NCBI GenBank assembly: GCA_945928865.1
Contig: CAMENZ010000011.1
Span: 1-45,289, forward strand
DNA from: an uncultured Clostridia bacterium
Lineage (GTDB): Bacteria; Bacillota; Clostridia; Peptostreptococcales; Anaerovoracaceae
Direction of reading: 5' to 3'
Length of the DNA: 45,289 bases
This document shows positions 15,896-24,967 of the stretch, piece after piece. Numbering within the stretch: position 1 is the first letter of the stretch; every line of letters begins with the position of its first letter. The notes beneath the pieces were generated by a model, which did not search any database, was not told where the DNA came from, and saw nothing but the letters and a program-made list of their open reading frames with translations. Made by a program: the position numbers and the translations under genes.

Positions 15896-17251
15896 ATGAC
15901 TAAAAAAACAACTCGCGATTTGACTAAGGGCAATCCTTATGGATTGATCATTGCTTTTGCCATGCCTTTAATGTTAAGTCAAATCTTTCAACAACTTTAT
16001 AACACAGCAGATACTTTTATAGTTGGCAAGTTTTTAGGAACGGATTCTTTAGCTGCGGTAAGCGCATCTGGAACTCTGATTTTTATGCTTGCCAGTTTTT
16101 TTATAGGAACCGGTATGGGTTCAGGGGTAGCTATATCCAGATATTTTGGAGCAGGAAATAGAGAAAAAGTTATGACAGCTATCTATACAAATTTTGCTTT
16201 TGCATTAGTTGCAGGAGTTTTATTAACTGTAGTAGGTGTTTTTCTTACCCCAACATTTTTGGTTTGGATGAAGACGGATGAGCAAGTTTTGCCGGAAGCT
16301 ATAACTTATTTTAGGTATTTCTTTTTAGGCTCAATTGCTACAGTTTTATATAATACTTGTACAGGAATTATGAATGCAGTTGGAGATAGTAAACGCCCTT
16401 TATATTATTTAATATTTTCTTCTTTGATGAATATTATATTAGACTTACTTTTCATAGGATATTTTCGTTGGGGAGTTTGGGCAGCGGCGGCGGCTACTGT
16501 TACATCTCAGATGGTAAGTGCGATTTTATGCATAATTCATTTATCGGGAAAGAATTTTGAGTTTAGGGTGGATTTGAAGAAGATAGGATTTAATTTACCT
16601 ATGCTAAAAGAGATTTTGAGTTATGGAGTGCCGGCAGGTATTCAAAATTCAGTAATTGCCTTTGCCAATGTTATAGTTCAAACTCAGATTAACTCTTTTG
16701 GAAAGTTTGCTACAGCAGGTTATGGAATCCATGCTAAAATTGAAGGTTTCGGATTTTTACCTATAAACTGTTTTACTATGGCAATAACCACTTTTACAGG
16801 TCAAAACCTAGGAGCTAAGGAGTATGAAAGAGCAAAGGTAGGAGCTAGGTTCGGAATTCTTTCGGGAACGATTTTAGCAGAGATTATAGGAATTTTAGTA
16901 TACATATTTGCACCGAATTTAATCGGTGTATTCGATAATAACCCATCAGTTATAGAGTTTGGAGTTTTACAAGCCAGAATTGTAACCCTGTTTTATTGTT
17001 TGCTGGCATTTTCCCATTGTATTGCAGCTGTATGCAGAGGTGCAGGCAAGGCTTTAGTACCAATGATAGTTATGTTAAGTGTTTGGTGCATTTTTAGAGT
17101 TTCCTATATAAGTTTAGTTATGAAATTTATAGGGGAATTGAAATATATATACTGGGCATATCCTATTACTTGGGCTATAAGTTCTTTAATCTATTTAATA
17201 TATTATTTGAAATCTGATTGGGTTCATGGTTTTGAGAATAAAAAGGCATAA
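15896..17251 (+). CDS. MATE-family multidrug/toxin efflux transporter
   Basis: A 451-residue inner-membrane protein with about twelve hydrophobic segments and the usual MATE opening: GNPYGLIIAFAMPLMLSQIFQQLYNTADT. The second half starts near PAGIQNSVIAFANVIVQTQINSFG. These transporters export cationic drugs or metabolites using a sodium or proton gradient. ATG 15896 is chosen because AGGGGAGGG lies just upstream, and it gives the normal family length; an in-frame ATG at 15803 would put the protein start on the rpsR hairpin. It stands alone between the ribosomal and histidine operons. The substrate is unknown. Confidence 0.9.
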   Translation: MTKKTTRDLTKGNPYGLIIAFAMPLMLSQIFQQLYNTADTFIVGKFLGTDSLAAVSASGTLIFMLASFFIGTGMGSGVAISRYFGAGNREKVMTAIYTNFAFALVAGVLLTVVGVFLTPTFLVWMKTDEQVLPEAITYFRYFFLGSIATVLYNTCTGIMNAVGDSKRPLYYLIFSSLMNIILDLLFIGYFRWGVWAAAAATVTSQMVSAILCIIHLSGKNFEFRVDLKKIGFNLPMLKEILSYGVPAGIQNSVIAFANVIVQTQINSFGKFATAGYGIHAKIEGFGFLPINCFTMAITTFTGQNLGAKEYERAKVGARFGILSGTILAEIIGILVYIFAPNLIGVFDNNPSVIEFGVLQARIVTLFYCLLAFSHCIAAVCRGAGKALVPMIVMLSVWCIFRVSYISLVMKFIGELKYIYWAYPITWAISSLIYLIYYLKSDWVHGFENKKA

Positions 17252-17334
17252 AACCTATAGACTGTTAATGTAAAATTAGGGTTAAGAAGGATTTTAGAGG
17301 ACAAAAAATAGTGGATATTTATCAAAAAAAAGAT

Positions 17335-17340
17335 TATAAT
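17335..17340 (+). promoter_or_regulatory. Possible -10 element of the hut operon
   Basis: TATAAT stands 72 bp before hutH. The -35 at the expected distance (TGGATA) is poor. The 160-bp gap from the MATE gene is AT-rich with no clear operator or terminator. An activator-dependent promoter would fit, but this is weak. Confidence 0.3.
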
Positions 17341-17411
17341 TAAGGGGACAATATTGCATTTTTAATGTATAAAATATTACAAAATATGAATAAAAGACAA
17401 GGAGAGTAGCT

Positions 17412-18953
17412 ATGGCGATTATTTTAGATGGCAGAAGCTTAACAGTCGAAGATGTAATTAAGGTGTGTAGAAATTATGAAAGGGTAGAACTTTCATCTGA
17501 CGCAACTATTGCTGTAAAAAAAGCAAGAAATTATATAGAAAAAAAATTAGAAGAAAAAGCTGTTATATATGGGCTGACTACAGGTTTTGGGAAATTTGCC
17601 AATGTGGTAATTTCACCGGAAGAAACGGCTAAACTTCAAAAAAATCTAATAATCAGCCATACTTGTTCAATGGGTAAACCCTATGAAACTAAGTATGTAA
17701 GAGCTGCTATGCTGTTAAGAGCTAATTCTTTAGCTCATGGAAATTCAGGTATTAGACTGGAAACTTTACAGACTTTAATAGATATGTTAAATGAGGGCAT
17801 TCATCCTATAGTTCCGGAGAAGGGTTCTGTGGGATCTTCCGGTGATTTGGCACCTTTGTCTTGTATTGCTTTAGGGTTAATAGGCTTAGGAAAGGTAGAA
17901 TATAAGGGTCAGGTTATAGATGCACAGGAAGCCTTTGATATGACAGGGCTGAAACCGGTGGAACTTCAGGCGAAGGAAGGGTTAGCTCTTAATAATGGAA
18001 CTCAGATGATGACAGCTGTAGGCTGTAATGTTCTTTATGATGCTATGAAACTTATGAAGATTGCTGATATTGCAGGTGCCATGACAGGAGAAGCTCTTCA
18101 TGCCATAAAGAAGGCATATGATCCGAAGACTCATATTTTAAGAGGACAAGAGGGGCAGATTCAAGTAGCGGAAAACATGAGAATTCTTTTAGAGGGTTCG
18201 GGGAATACTCTTTTGGTTCAGCCTAATAAGGTTCAAGACCCTTATTCACAGAGATGTTTACCTCAGATACACGGAGCATCCAGAGATGCTATAAATTATG
18301 TTTATAATGCTGTAAGTCGTGAACTGAATGCTGTTACAGATAATCCAATTGTATTTCCGGATGAAGATGAAGTAATTTCAGGTGGTAATTTCCATGGACA
18401 ACCTATGGCTTTAGCCTTTGATTTCTTAAAGATTGCCATATCTGAATTAGCAAATGTTTCTGAGAGAAGAATTGAAAGATTGGTAAATCCTGCTTTATCA
18501 GAGGGCTTACCGGCTTTCTTGGCTAAAGACGGAGGCGTAAATTCAGGTTATATGATAGCCCAATATGCAGCGGCTTCTATGGTTTCAGAAAATAAAGTTT
18601 ATGACCACCCTGCCTGTGTTGACTCTATCCCTACTTCTGCCAATCAGGAAGACCATGTGTCTATGGGAACCACTTCTGCCAGAACAGCAGCTTTAGTTTT
18701 AGATAATGCACAAAAGGTTATAGGAATTGAAGTTTCTGCAGCGGCTCAGGCAATTTGGCTTAGACAGGAAATTGGTGAAAATGGTATAAATAATCTTTCA
18801 CCGGCTATGAAGGCGGCATATGATTTCATTAGAAAAACATTACCGCCGGTAGAGGAAGATATTATTATGGAATCTTATTTAGCAAAATTTGATGATATGA
18901 TTAAAGATAACAGTTTACTGGAAGCAGTAGAAAAGATTGTAGCTATTAAGTAA
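17412..18953 (+). CDS. hutH: Histidine ammonia-lyase
   Basis: A 513-residue cytoplasmic enzyme that removes ammonia from L-histidine to give urocanate. Length and numbering follow the Pseudomonas putida enzyme: Tyr53 in YGLTTGFG, and His83, the residue that selects histidine over aromatic substrates. The MIO cofactor triad reads Ser142-Ser143-Gly144 instead of the usual Ala142-Ser143-Gly144, in GSVGSSGDLAPLS. Ser143, the residue that is cyclised, is intact, so activity is likely. GGAGAG lies before ATG 17412. It is the first gene of a six-gene unit with the rest of the pathway, which supports histidine rather than tyrosine or phenylalanine as substrate. Confidence 0.95.
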   Translation: MAIILDGRSLTVEDVIKVCRNYERVELSSDATIAVKKARNYIEKKLEEKAVIYGLTTGFGKFANVVISPEETAKLQKNLIISHTCSMGKPYETKYVRAAMLLRANSLAHGNSGIRLETLQTLIDMLNEGIHPIVPEKGSVGSSGDLAPLSCIALGLIGLGKVEYKGQVIDAQEAFDMTGLKPVELQAKEGLALNNGTQMMTAVGCNVLYDAMKLMKIADIAGAMTGEALHAIKKAYDPKTHILRGQEGQIQVAENMRILLEGSGNTLLVQPNKVQDPYSQRCLPQIHGASRDAINYVYNAVSRELNAVTDNPIVFPDEDEVISGGNFHGQPMALAFDFLKIAISELANVSERRIERLVNPALSEGLPAFLAKDGGVNSGYMIAQYAAASMVSENKVYDHPACVDSIPTSANQEDHVSMGTTSARTAALVLDNAQKVIGIEVSAAAQAIWLRQEIGENGINNLSPAMKAAYDFIRKTLPPVEEDIIMESYLAKFDDMIKDNSLLEAVEKIVAIK

Positions 18954-18971
18954 AATAGTGGGAGGTTTGAA

Positions 18972-20996
18972 ATGTTAGATAATAAGCAGATTATGGGAGC
19001 CATGACTATTCAGTTAGGCAATGAATATCCGGATTATCCTAAGTTTGAAGAAGGCGTTCGCCGTGCACCGGACAGAGGTTTTAGACTTACTAAGGAACAA
19101 ACAAAAATTGCTTTAAAAAATGCTTTAAGATATGTACCAGAAGAATTACATGAGAAATTAGCTCCTGAGTTTATGGAAGAACTTACTACTAGAGGCAGGA
19201 TTTATGCCTATAGATATAGACCTGAGGGAAGACTTTCAGGCAAGCCTATAGATGATTATAAGGGGAATTGCTTAGAAGGAAAAGCTTTTCAGGTTATGAT
19301 AGACAATAACTTGGATTTTGAGGTGGCTTTATATCCCTATGAATTGGTTACTTATGGGGAAACAGGACAGGTGTGCCAAAACTGGCTTCAATATAGATTG
19401 ATTAAGAGATATTTAGAGGAAATGACTGAAGATCAGACTTTGGTTATAGAATCCGGACACCCTTTAGGTTTATTTCCTTCTAAGCCGACAGCACCTAGAG
19501 TTATAATTACAAACTCTATGATGATAGGTATGTATGATAATTTAGATGACTGGGAAATAGCGGAAGAAATGGGCGTTGCCAATTATGGACAGATGACCGC
19601 CGGAGGATGGATGTATATAGGGCCTCAAGGAATAGTTCACGGTACTTTTAATACTATTTTGAACGCAGGCAGGAAAGAATTGGGCATTTCCGAAGATGGA
19701 GATTTAGCAGGACATACCTTTGTGTCATCCGGTTTAGGTGGAATGAGTGGAGCTCAGCCTAAGGCGGCTAATATAGCTAACGCAGTGGGAATTTTTGCAG
19801 AAGTAGACCTTTCCAGAATTGAAACCAGACATAATCAAGGTTGGGTGGATGTTATCCTAGACGATTTGGATAAGGTATTTGATCTAGCGGCAGAAAAAAT
19901 TCAAAATAAGGAATCTATTTCTATAGCTTATCATGGAAATATAGTTGATTTGTTGGAAAAAGCAGTGGAAAGAAATTTCCATATAGACCTTCTTTCCGAC
20001 CAGACTTCTTGCCATAATGTGTATAACGGGGGATATTGTCCTGTGGATATGACTTTTGAAGAAAGAACTGAACTTCTTCATAAAGATAGGGATTTATTTA
20101 TTAATAAAGTAGACGAAACCCTTCATAGACACTATAAAGCTATAAAAGCCCTAACAGAAAGAGGTACATATTTCTTTGATTATGGTAATTCCTTTATGAA
20201 AGCTATGTATGATGCAGGAATAAAGGAAATTTCTAAAAATGGCTATGATGATAAAGATGGTTTTATTTGGCCTTCTTATGTAGAAGATATTATGGGACCT
20301 ATTTTATTTGACTATGGTTATGGACCTTTTAGATGGGTTTGTTTATCAGGAAAACCGGAAGATTTAGATGCTACTGATAAGGCTGCAATGGATTGTATCG
20401 ATCCTAATAGAAGAGGTCAAGATAGAGATAACTGGGTTTGGATTCGTGATGCTAAGGCTAATAAGCTGGTAGTGGGAACACAGGCTAGAATTCTTTATCA
20501 GGATGCAGAAGGAAGAACCCGTATAGCTCTTAAGTTTAATGAATTAGTAAGAGAAGGTAAAATTGGACCTGTTATGCTAGGTCGTGATCACCATGATGTT
20601 TCAGGAACAGATTCTCCATTTAGAGAAACTTCTAATATTAAAGATGGGTCAAATGTAATGGCAGATATGGCAGTTCAGTGTTATGCGGGAAATGCTGCTA
20701 GAGGTATGTCTTTAATCGCTCTTCATAATGGTGGAGGAGTAGGCATAGGAAAATCTATAAATGGTGGTTTTGGCTTAGTGTTAGACGGCTCCGAAAGAAT
20801 TGATGAAATAATTAAAAGCGCCATGATGTGGGATGTAATGGGTGGTGTTGCCAGAAGAAACTGGGCTAGAAACCCTCATGCCGTAGAGACTTCAGCAGAG
20901 TATAATGCTAATTATGAAGGTAAGGGACATATAACGCTTCCTTTCATAGCTGATGATAAATTAGTAAATGAAACTGTAGAAAAGTTTGTAAAATAA
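18972..20996 (+). CDS. hutU: Urocanate hydratase (long form)
   Basis: A 674-residue enzyme that hydrates urocanate to imidazolone propionate using tightly bound NAD+. It is about 120 residues longer than the common proteobacterial form and close in length to the animal enzyme (about 676). It has an N-terminal extension (ALRYVPEELHEKLAPEF). The NAD-binding region includes GLGGMSGAQ (about 254-262), and the C-terminal GGGVGIGKSINGGFG block is conserved. GGGAGG precedes ATG 18972. It lies 18 bp after hutH and 13 bp before hutI. Confidence 0.95.
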   Translation: MLDNKQIMGAMTIQLGNEYPDYPKFEEGVRRAPDRGFRLTKEQTKIALKNALRYVPEELHEKLAPEFMEELTTRGRIYAYRYRPEGRLSGKPIDDYKGNCLEGKAFQVMIDNNLDFEVALYPYELVTYGETGQVCQNWLQYRLIKRYLEEMTEDQTLVIESGHPLGLFPSKPTAPRVIITNSMMIGMYDNLDDWEIAEEMGVANYGQMTAGGWMYIGPQGIVHGTFNTILNAGRKELGISEDGDLAGHTFVSSGLGGMSGAQPKAANIANAVGIFAEVDLSRIETRHNQGWVDVILDDLDKVFDLAAEKIQNKESISIAYHGNIVDLLEKAVERNFHIDLLSDQTSCHNVYNGGYCPVDMTFEERTELLHKDRDLFINKVDETLHRHYKAIKALTERGTYFFDYGNSFMKAMYDAGIKEISKNGYDDKDGFIWPSYVEDIMGPILFDYGYGPFRWVCLSGKPEDLDATDKAAMDCIDPNRRGQDRDNWVWIRDAKANKLVVGTQARILYQDAEGRTRIALKFNELVREGKIGPVMLGRDHHDVSGTDSPFRETSNIKDGSNVMADMAVQCYAGNAARGMSLIALHNGGGVGIGKSINGGFGLVLDGSERIDEIIKSAMMWDVMGGVARRNWARNPHAVETSAEYNANYEGKGHITLPFIADDKLVNETVEKFVK

Positions 20997-21009
20997 AGAA
21001 GTATAAAAA

Positions 21010-22248
21010 ATGGGAAAATTACTGGTAAAAAACATAGGGCTGTTGCAAACTCCTGTGGGCAGCTTTGCTCATAAAGGAAAACAACAGGGTGAAAATTTAA
21101 AATTAAAAAATGCTGCTATTTTAGCAGAAGATGGAGTGATAATTGAAATTACTTCTGATGGGAAACTTCCCATAGATGAAGATAGCTGTCACACTGTGAT
21201 AGATGCAGAAGGCAAATTGGTTACTCCGGGTCTGGTTGAAGGTCATACTCATTTGATTTTTGGTGGATATAGGCAAAATGAGATTCCCTTAAAGTTAAAG
21301 GGAGCTTCTTATTTGGATATTCTTAGAGCAGGTGGCGGAATAAATGATACTGTTAAGAAGACTAGAGAGGCAACTTTTGAGGAACTTTATGCTAAAACAG
21401 AGGGGTTCTTGGATGAGATGATGACTCTAGGGGTAACTACTTGTGAAGCAAAATCCGGTTATGGTATAGATTTAGACACGGAAGTAAAGCTTTTAGAAGT
21501 TTTGAAAAAACTCAATGAAGATCATCCTATGGATATAGTTTCTACTTTTATGCCTGCCCATGTAGTTGAAGAAAAGTGGAAAGGCAAGGAAAAAGAGTTT
21601 ATCGATTTATGTATTGATGAAATGATGCCTTATGTTAAGGAGAAAAATTTAGCGGAATTTATAGATATATTTACAGAAGATTCTGTTTTTAATGCAGAAG
21701 AATCTGAAAGATATTTAAAGGCAGCAAAATCCATTGGTTTCGGTCTTAAGATTCATGCGGACGAAATTAAATCCATAGGCGGCTCCGTATTAGCAGGAAA
21801 ATTAGGGGCAGATTCAGCGGAACACCTTATAGTCATAGAAGATGAGGGTATGGAAGCCTTAGCAGATGGAGATGTGGTAGCTATGACTTTGCCGGGAACT
21901 TCTTTCTATTTAGGTGCTACTTTTGCGCCTGTAAGAAGGATGATAGATGAATTTGGAGTGGCAGTAGCTATGGCTTCCGATTTCAATCCGGGTTCCTGTC
22001 CGTCTTTGAATTTGCAGTTTGTAATGAACTTAGGCTATTTAAAATATAGAATGACACCTGAAGAAATTCTTACGGCTGTAACTATAAATCCGGCTTGTGG
22101 TATTAATAGAGGGGATAAAGTGGGTACTTTAGAAGTGGGCAAGCAGGCGGATTTTGTTATATGGGATGCTCCGGATATGGAAATGTTATGTTATAGATTT
22201 GGTTCAAATTTAGCAATTCAAACTATTAAGAAAGGAATTTTAGTATAA
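21010..22248 (+). CDS. hutI: Imidazolonepropionase
   Basis: A 412-residue amidohydrolase-fold enzyme that opens the imidazolone ring to give formiminoglutamate. Metal-site residues are visible: His79 and His81 in EGHTHLIFGG, His249 in HADE, His272, and Asp324 in ASDFNPGS. The positions agree closely with characterised HutI enzymes. It starts 13 bp after hutU with only a weak ribosome site, so coupling to hutU translation is likely. It is third in the operon. Confidence 0.95.
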   Translation: MGKLLVKNIGLLQTPVGSFAHKGKQQGENLKLKNAAILAEDGVIIEITSDGKLPIDEDSCHTVIDAEGKLVTPGLVEGHTHLIFGGYRQNEIPLKLKGASYLDILRAGGGINDTVKKTREATFEELYAKTEGFLDEMMTLGVTTCEAKSGYGIDLDTEVKLLEVLKKLNEDHPMDIVSTFMPAHVVEEKWKGKEKEFIDLCIDEMMPYVKEKNLAEFIDIFTEDSVFNAEESERYLKAAKSIGFGLKIHADEIKSIGGSVLAGKLGADSAEHLIVIEDEGMEALADGDVVAMTLPGTSFYLGATFAPVRRMIDEFGVAVAMASDFNPGSCPSLNLQFVMNLGYLKYRMTPEEILTAVTINPACGINRGDKVGTLEVGKQADFVIWDAPDMEMLCYRFGSNLAIQTIKKGILV

Positions 22249-22249
22249 T

Positions 22250-22873
22250 ATGAAATTAGTAGATATGACTTTAAAAGAATATTTAGAAGTGCTTAGATCA
22301 AATGCTCCGGCTCCAGGTGGCGGTTCCGCTGCGGCTTTAGAAGGAGCTCAGTCAGCAGCCTTAGTTTCTATGGTTATAGGTTTAACTTTAGGAAGAGAAA
22401 AGTATAAGGAATTTGAAGAGGACTTAAAAAAAGTAGAAGAAAAAATATCTAGGATTTATTTAGAACTTTTAAATTCTATTGACTTAGATACAGAGGCTTT
22501 TAATAAGGTGTCAGCTGCCTATAAGATGCCAAAGGAAACGGAAGAAGAAAAGAGTGAGCGTTCCAAAGCTATAAGAATTGCCAATGTGGGGGCTACAGAG
22601 GTTCCTTATCATACGGTTGAACTTTGCCTAGAGGGGCTTAAGGTTATGACTGAAATGGAAGGTAAGTTTAATACTAATGCCGCTTCTGATTTAGGTGTTG
22701 CAGCTTTAGGATTCTTGGCAGGAGCAAAGAGTGCATGGCTCAATGTTAAGATTAATTTACCGGGAATTAAAGATGAGGTTTTAAAGGCGGATTTTGAGAA
22801 GGCTATAAATTTAGTTAAAGAAGCAGAAATGATTGCAAATAATATATATGATAAGGTAGAAGGAGGATTATAA
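22250..22873 (+). CDS. fchA: Formimidoyltetrahydrofolate cyclodeaminase
   Basis: A 207-residue helical protein of the FTCD_C family. It starts MTLKEYLEVLRSNAPAPGGGSAAA, with the PGGG motif typical of cyclodeaminases and methenyltetrahydrofolate cyclohydrolase relatives. It converts 5-formimino-THF to 5,10-methenyl-THF and ammonia. In animals this activity is fused to the formimidoyltransferase; here the two are separate adjacent genes. It begins 1 nt after hutI ends and abuts the next gene directly, so translation is probably coupled through all three. Confidence 0.88.
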   Translation: MKLVDMTLKEYLEVLRSNAPAPGGGSAAALEGAQSAALVSMVIGLTLGREKYKEFEEDLKKVEEKISRIYLELLNSIDLDTEAFNKVSAAYKMPKETEEEKSERSKAIRIANVGATEVPYHTVELCLEGLKVMTEMEGKFNTNAASDLGVAALGFLAGAKSAWLNVKINLPGIKDEVLKADFEKAINLVKEAEMIANNIYDKVEGGL

Positions 22874-23770
22874 ATGGCACAGATTATTGAATCAATTCCT
22901 AATATTTCAGAAGGAAGAAATCAGGAAGTTATAGAGGCTTGTGTAAATCAGATTAGAGAAACAGCAGGATGTACTTTATTGGATTATTCATCAGATCCAA
23001 GTCATAATAGAACAGTTATAACTTATATTGGTGATGCAAAGGCTTGTGAAGAGGCTAGCGTGAAGTTAGCTAAGAAAGCTGTAGAACTTATTGATTTAAC
23101 TAAGCATGAAGGTGAACATCCTAGAATGGGTTGTGTAGATGTAATGCCTTTCGTACCTATTAAAGATGCTACTATAGAAGAATGTGTGCAGCTTTCTAAG
23201 GTAGTAGGTGAAAGGGTTGCAAAGGAGGCGGATTTACCTGTTTTCCTTTATGAGCACTCTGCTAGTCGTCCGGAGAGAAAAAATTTGGCAACTGTTAGAA
23301 AAGGGCAGTTTGAAGGTATGGCGGCTAAAGTTCAGGAAGTTGATTGGGAACCGGATTTCGGAGGAAGAAGAATTAATCCAACAGGAGGAGTTGTTGCAAT
23401 TGGATGCAGACCGCCACTTGTAGCTTATAACTTAAACTTAAATACTTCTGATGTTCAGATTGCAAAAAATATTGCAAAGATTATTAGAGAAAAAGATGGT
23501 GGTCTTAATAATGTAAAGGCTATGGGCTTTATGTTGGAAGATAGAAATATAGCACAGGTGTCTATCAATATGACTGATTTTAATGTTACTCCGTTATATC
23601 GTGTTACGGAACTTGTAAAGGCTGAAGCTAGAAGATATGGAGTAGTGGTTACAGGTACTGAACTTATAGGACTCTGCCCTATGAAAGCGTTGATTGATTC
23701 TGCTGAGTATTATTTACAGATTGAAAACTTTGATTTCAATGGACAGGTATTAGAAAATTATATTTTGTAA
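22874..23770 (+). CDS. ftcD: Glutamate formimidoyltransferase
   Basis: A 298-residue enzyme that transfers the formimino group of formiminoglutamate to tetrahydrofolate and releases glutamate. The start IIESIPNISEGRN and the block GEHPRMGCVDVMPFVP are family hallmarks. His82 matches the catalytic base of the mammalian enzyme domain. AGAAGGAGG lies before ATG 22874 inside the cyclodeaminase gene. No formiminoglutamase (hutG) or deiminase (hutF) gene is present, so histidine catabolism here runs through folate. Confidence 0.93.
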   Translation: MAQIIESIPNISEGRNQEVIEACVNQIRETAGCTLLDYSSDPSHNRTVITYIGDAKACEEASVKLAKKAVELIDLTKHEGEHPRMGCVDVMPFVPIKDATIEECVQLSKVVGERVAKEADLPVFLYEHSASRPERKNLATVRKGQFEGMAAKVQEVDWEPDFGGRRINPTGGVVAIGCRPPLVAYNLNLNTSDVQIAKNIAKIIREKDGGLNNVKAMGFMLEDRNIAQVSINMTDFNVTPLYRVTELVKAEARRYGVVVTGTELIGLCPMKALIDSAEYYLQIENFDFNGQVLENYIL

Positions 23771-23771
23771 T

Positions 23772-24308
23772 ATGAAAATAGGAATTATGGCAGATACTCA
23801 TGGTTATTATGAGTACGGCAGAAAAGCTTTAGAAATACTTGATGATTGTGATAGGATTTTACACTTAGGAGATGTTTTGGCTCCGGGACCTAGAAATGGA
23901 ATACATGAAGGTTATGACCCTATAAAATTAGCAGAACTTTTCAATAAGAAGGATAATATAATTTTTATTAAGGGAAACTGTGATGCAGATGTAGATGAAG
24001 AGGTTATGGGAGTAAAATTCCTAAGTAACGAAAGGCTTGTTTTCGAAGCAGATGGTAAAAAAATCCTGGCTACGCATGGCTATAAAGAAACTGTAGATGA
24101 TAGGATTGAAGAGGCAAGGGCTTTAGGTATAGATGTGGTATTGGTGGGGCATACTCATATAAAGAGAGATGAAATCATTAAAGGCATAAGATATATATGT
24201 CCCGGTTCTGCTGCATTACCAAAGGATGAGAGTAGATCTGTGGCTATCTATGAAGCAGGAGCAGTTAGATTTATAGAGGTTAAGCCTGATGGCGATTATC
24301 AATTATAG
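23772..24308 (+). CDS. YfcE-family metallophosphoesterase
   Basis: A 178-residue calcineurin-like phosphoesterase. Motifs in order: Asp8 and His10 in MADTHG, LGDV, GNCDAD, ATHG and GHTH, which together form a two-metal site. YfcE-type enzymes hydrolyse phosphodiesters in vitro, but their natural substrates are mostly unknown. The gene begins 1 nt after ftcD and is followed by a strong terminator, so it is the last gene of the histidine operon. Its link to histidine breakdown is not explained by known chemistry. Confidence 0.85.
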   Translation: MKIGIMADTHGYYEYGRKALEILDDCDRILHLGDVLAPGPRNGIHEGYDPIKLAELFNKKDNIIFIKGNCDADVDEEVMGVKFLSNERLVFEADGKKILATHGYKETVDDRIEEARALGIDVVLVGHTHIKRDEIIKGIRYICPGSAALPKDESRSVAIYEAGAVRFIEVKPDGDYQL

Positions 24309-24366
24309 ATTTAGATTGTAAAAGCAAAAGATAGACTATGAATCGAAAGAAAAGTATAAAAATATT

Positions 24367-24410
24367 AAAAGCACTAAAACTCTGCTTATGACAGGGGGTT
24401 AGTGCTTTTT
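24367..24410 (+). terminator. Terminator of the hut operon
   Basis: AAAAGCACTAA (24367-24377) pairs with TTAGTGCTTTT (24399-24409), and a fifth T follows. It lies 58 bp after the phosphoesterase stop. Confidence 0.8.
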
Positions 24411-24531
24411 GCTTGAAAGTTTGTTGATTGTAATTAATGCTATAATTTTTTGTACTAAAAAATGTTTTTTGTTACAAGGCGTTTAAGATTAAAACTCCTC
24501 AAAATATAAGAGGTATCAGAGATTTTCATTT

Positions 24532-24581
24532 GTTCTACCATACTTTTTCATTGCATCCACCGTTCAAATGTATGGTAGAAC
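24532..24581. repeat. Perfect 12-bp inverted repeat in the hut-GntR gap
   Basis: GTTCTACCATAC (24532-24543) and GTATGGTAGAAC (24570-24581) flank a 26-nt spacer. The gap 24411-24879 has no convincing gene; a 63-codon frame at 24626 lacks a ribosome site and resembles nothing. The repeat could be an operator, an RNA hairpin, or ends of a tiny mobile repeat. It lies about 300 bp before the GntR promoter. Confidence 0.5.
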
Positions 24582-24879
24582 TTGTGGATTAGGTTATTTC
24601 CATTTGGTTTTAGAAGGGTTTGTAATTGCACAGGCCTATTTGTAAGCACGAAATAGTGTCATCCGGCAAAGTTTGCGTATTTCACACTACAAAATTAGTC
24701 TATACAAAGCTTAAAATAGTGTTACATATAAGACCGTTAACCTCTTGCAATGCAAAACCTAACCCCACAATTTATCGCTTCTTTACCAATACTTTTTGTC
24801 CTATAAGTGCGATTTGAGAAACAACAAATATATAAAAAACATACCTTAAAAAAGTTTGATTGTTTTCTTACTAAAACAA

Positions 24880-24908
24880 TTGCAAAAATAGTTTTTATGC
24901 TATATAAT
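24880..24908 (+). promoter_or_regulatory. Promoter of the GntR regulator gene
   Basis: TTGCAA (24880-24885) and TATAAT (24903-24908) are separated by 17 bp, with a TGC just upstream of the -10. It stands about 60 bp before the start codon. Confidence 0.7.
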
Positions 24909-24967
24909 CAAATCATAGAAAGTGCTGGCAAAGTGGATTTTGAAGCACAAAAATTGAGGAGTTAAAT

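Noticed and set aside
24626-24817. 63-codon plus-strand frame in the hut-GntR gap
   Set aside because: No ribosome site, odd Cys/Thr/Pro-rich composition and no family resemblance; probably chance.
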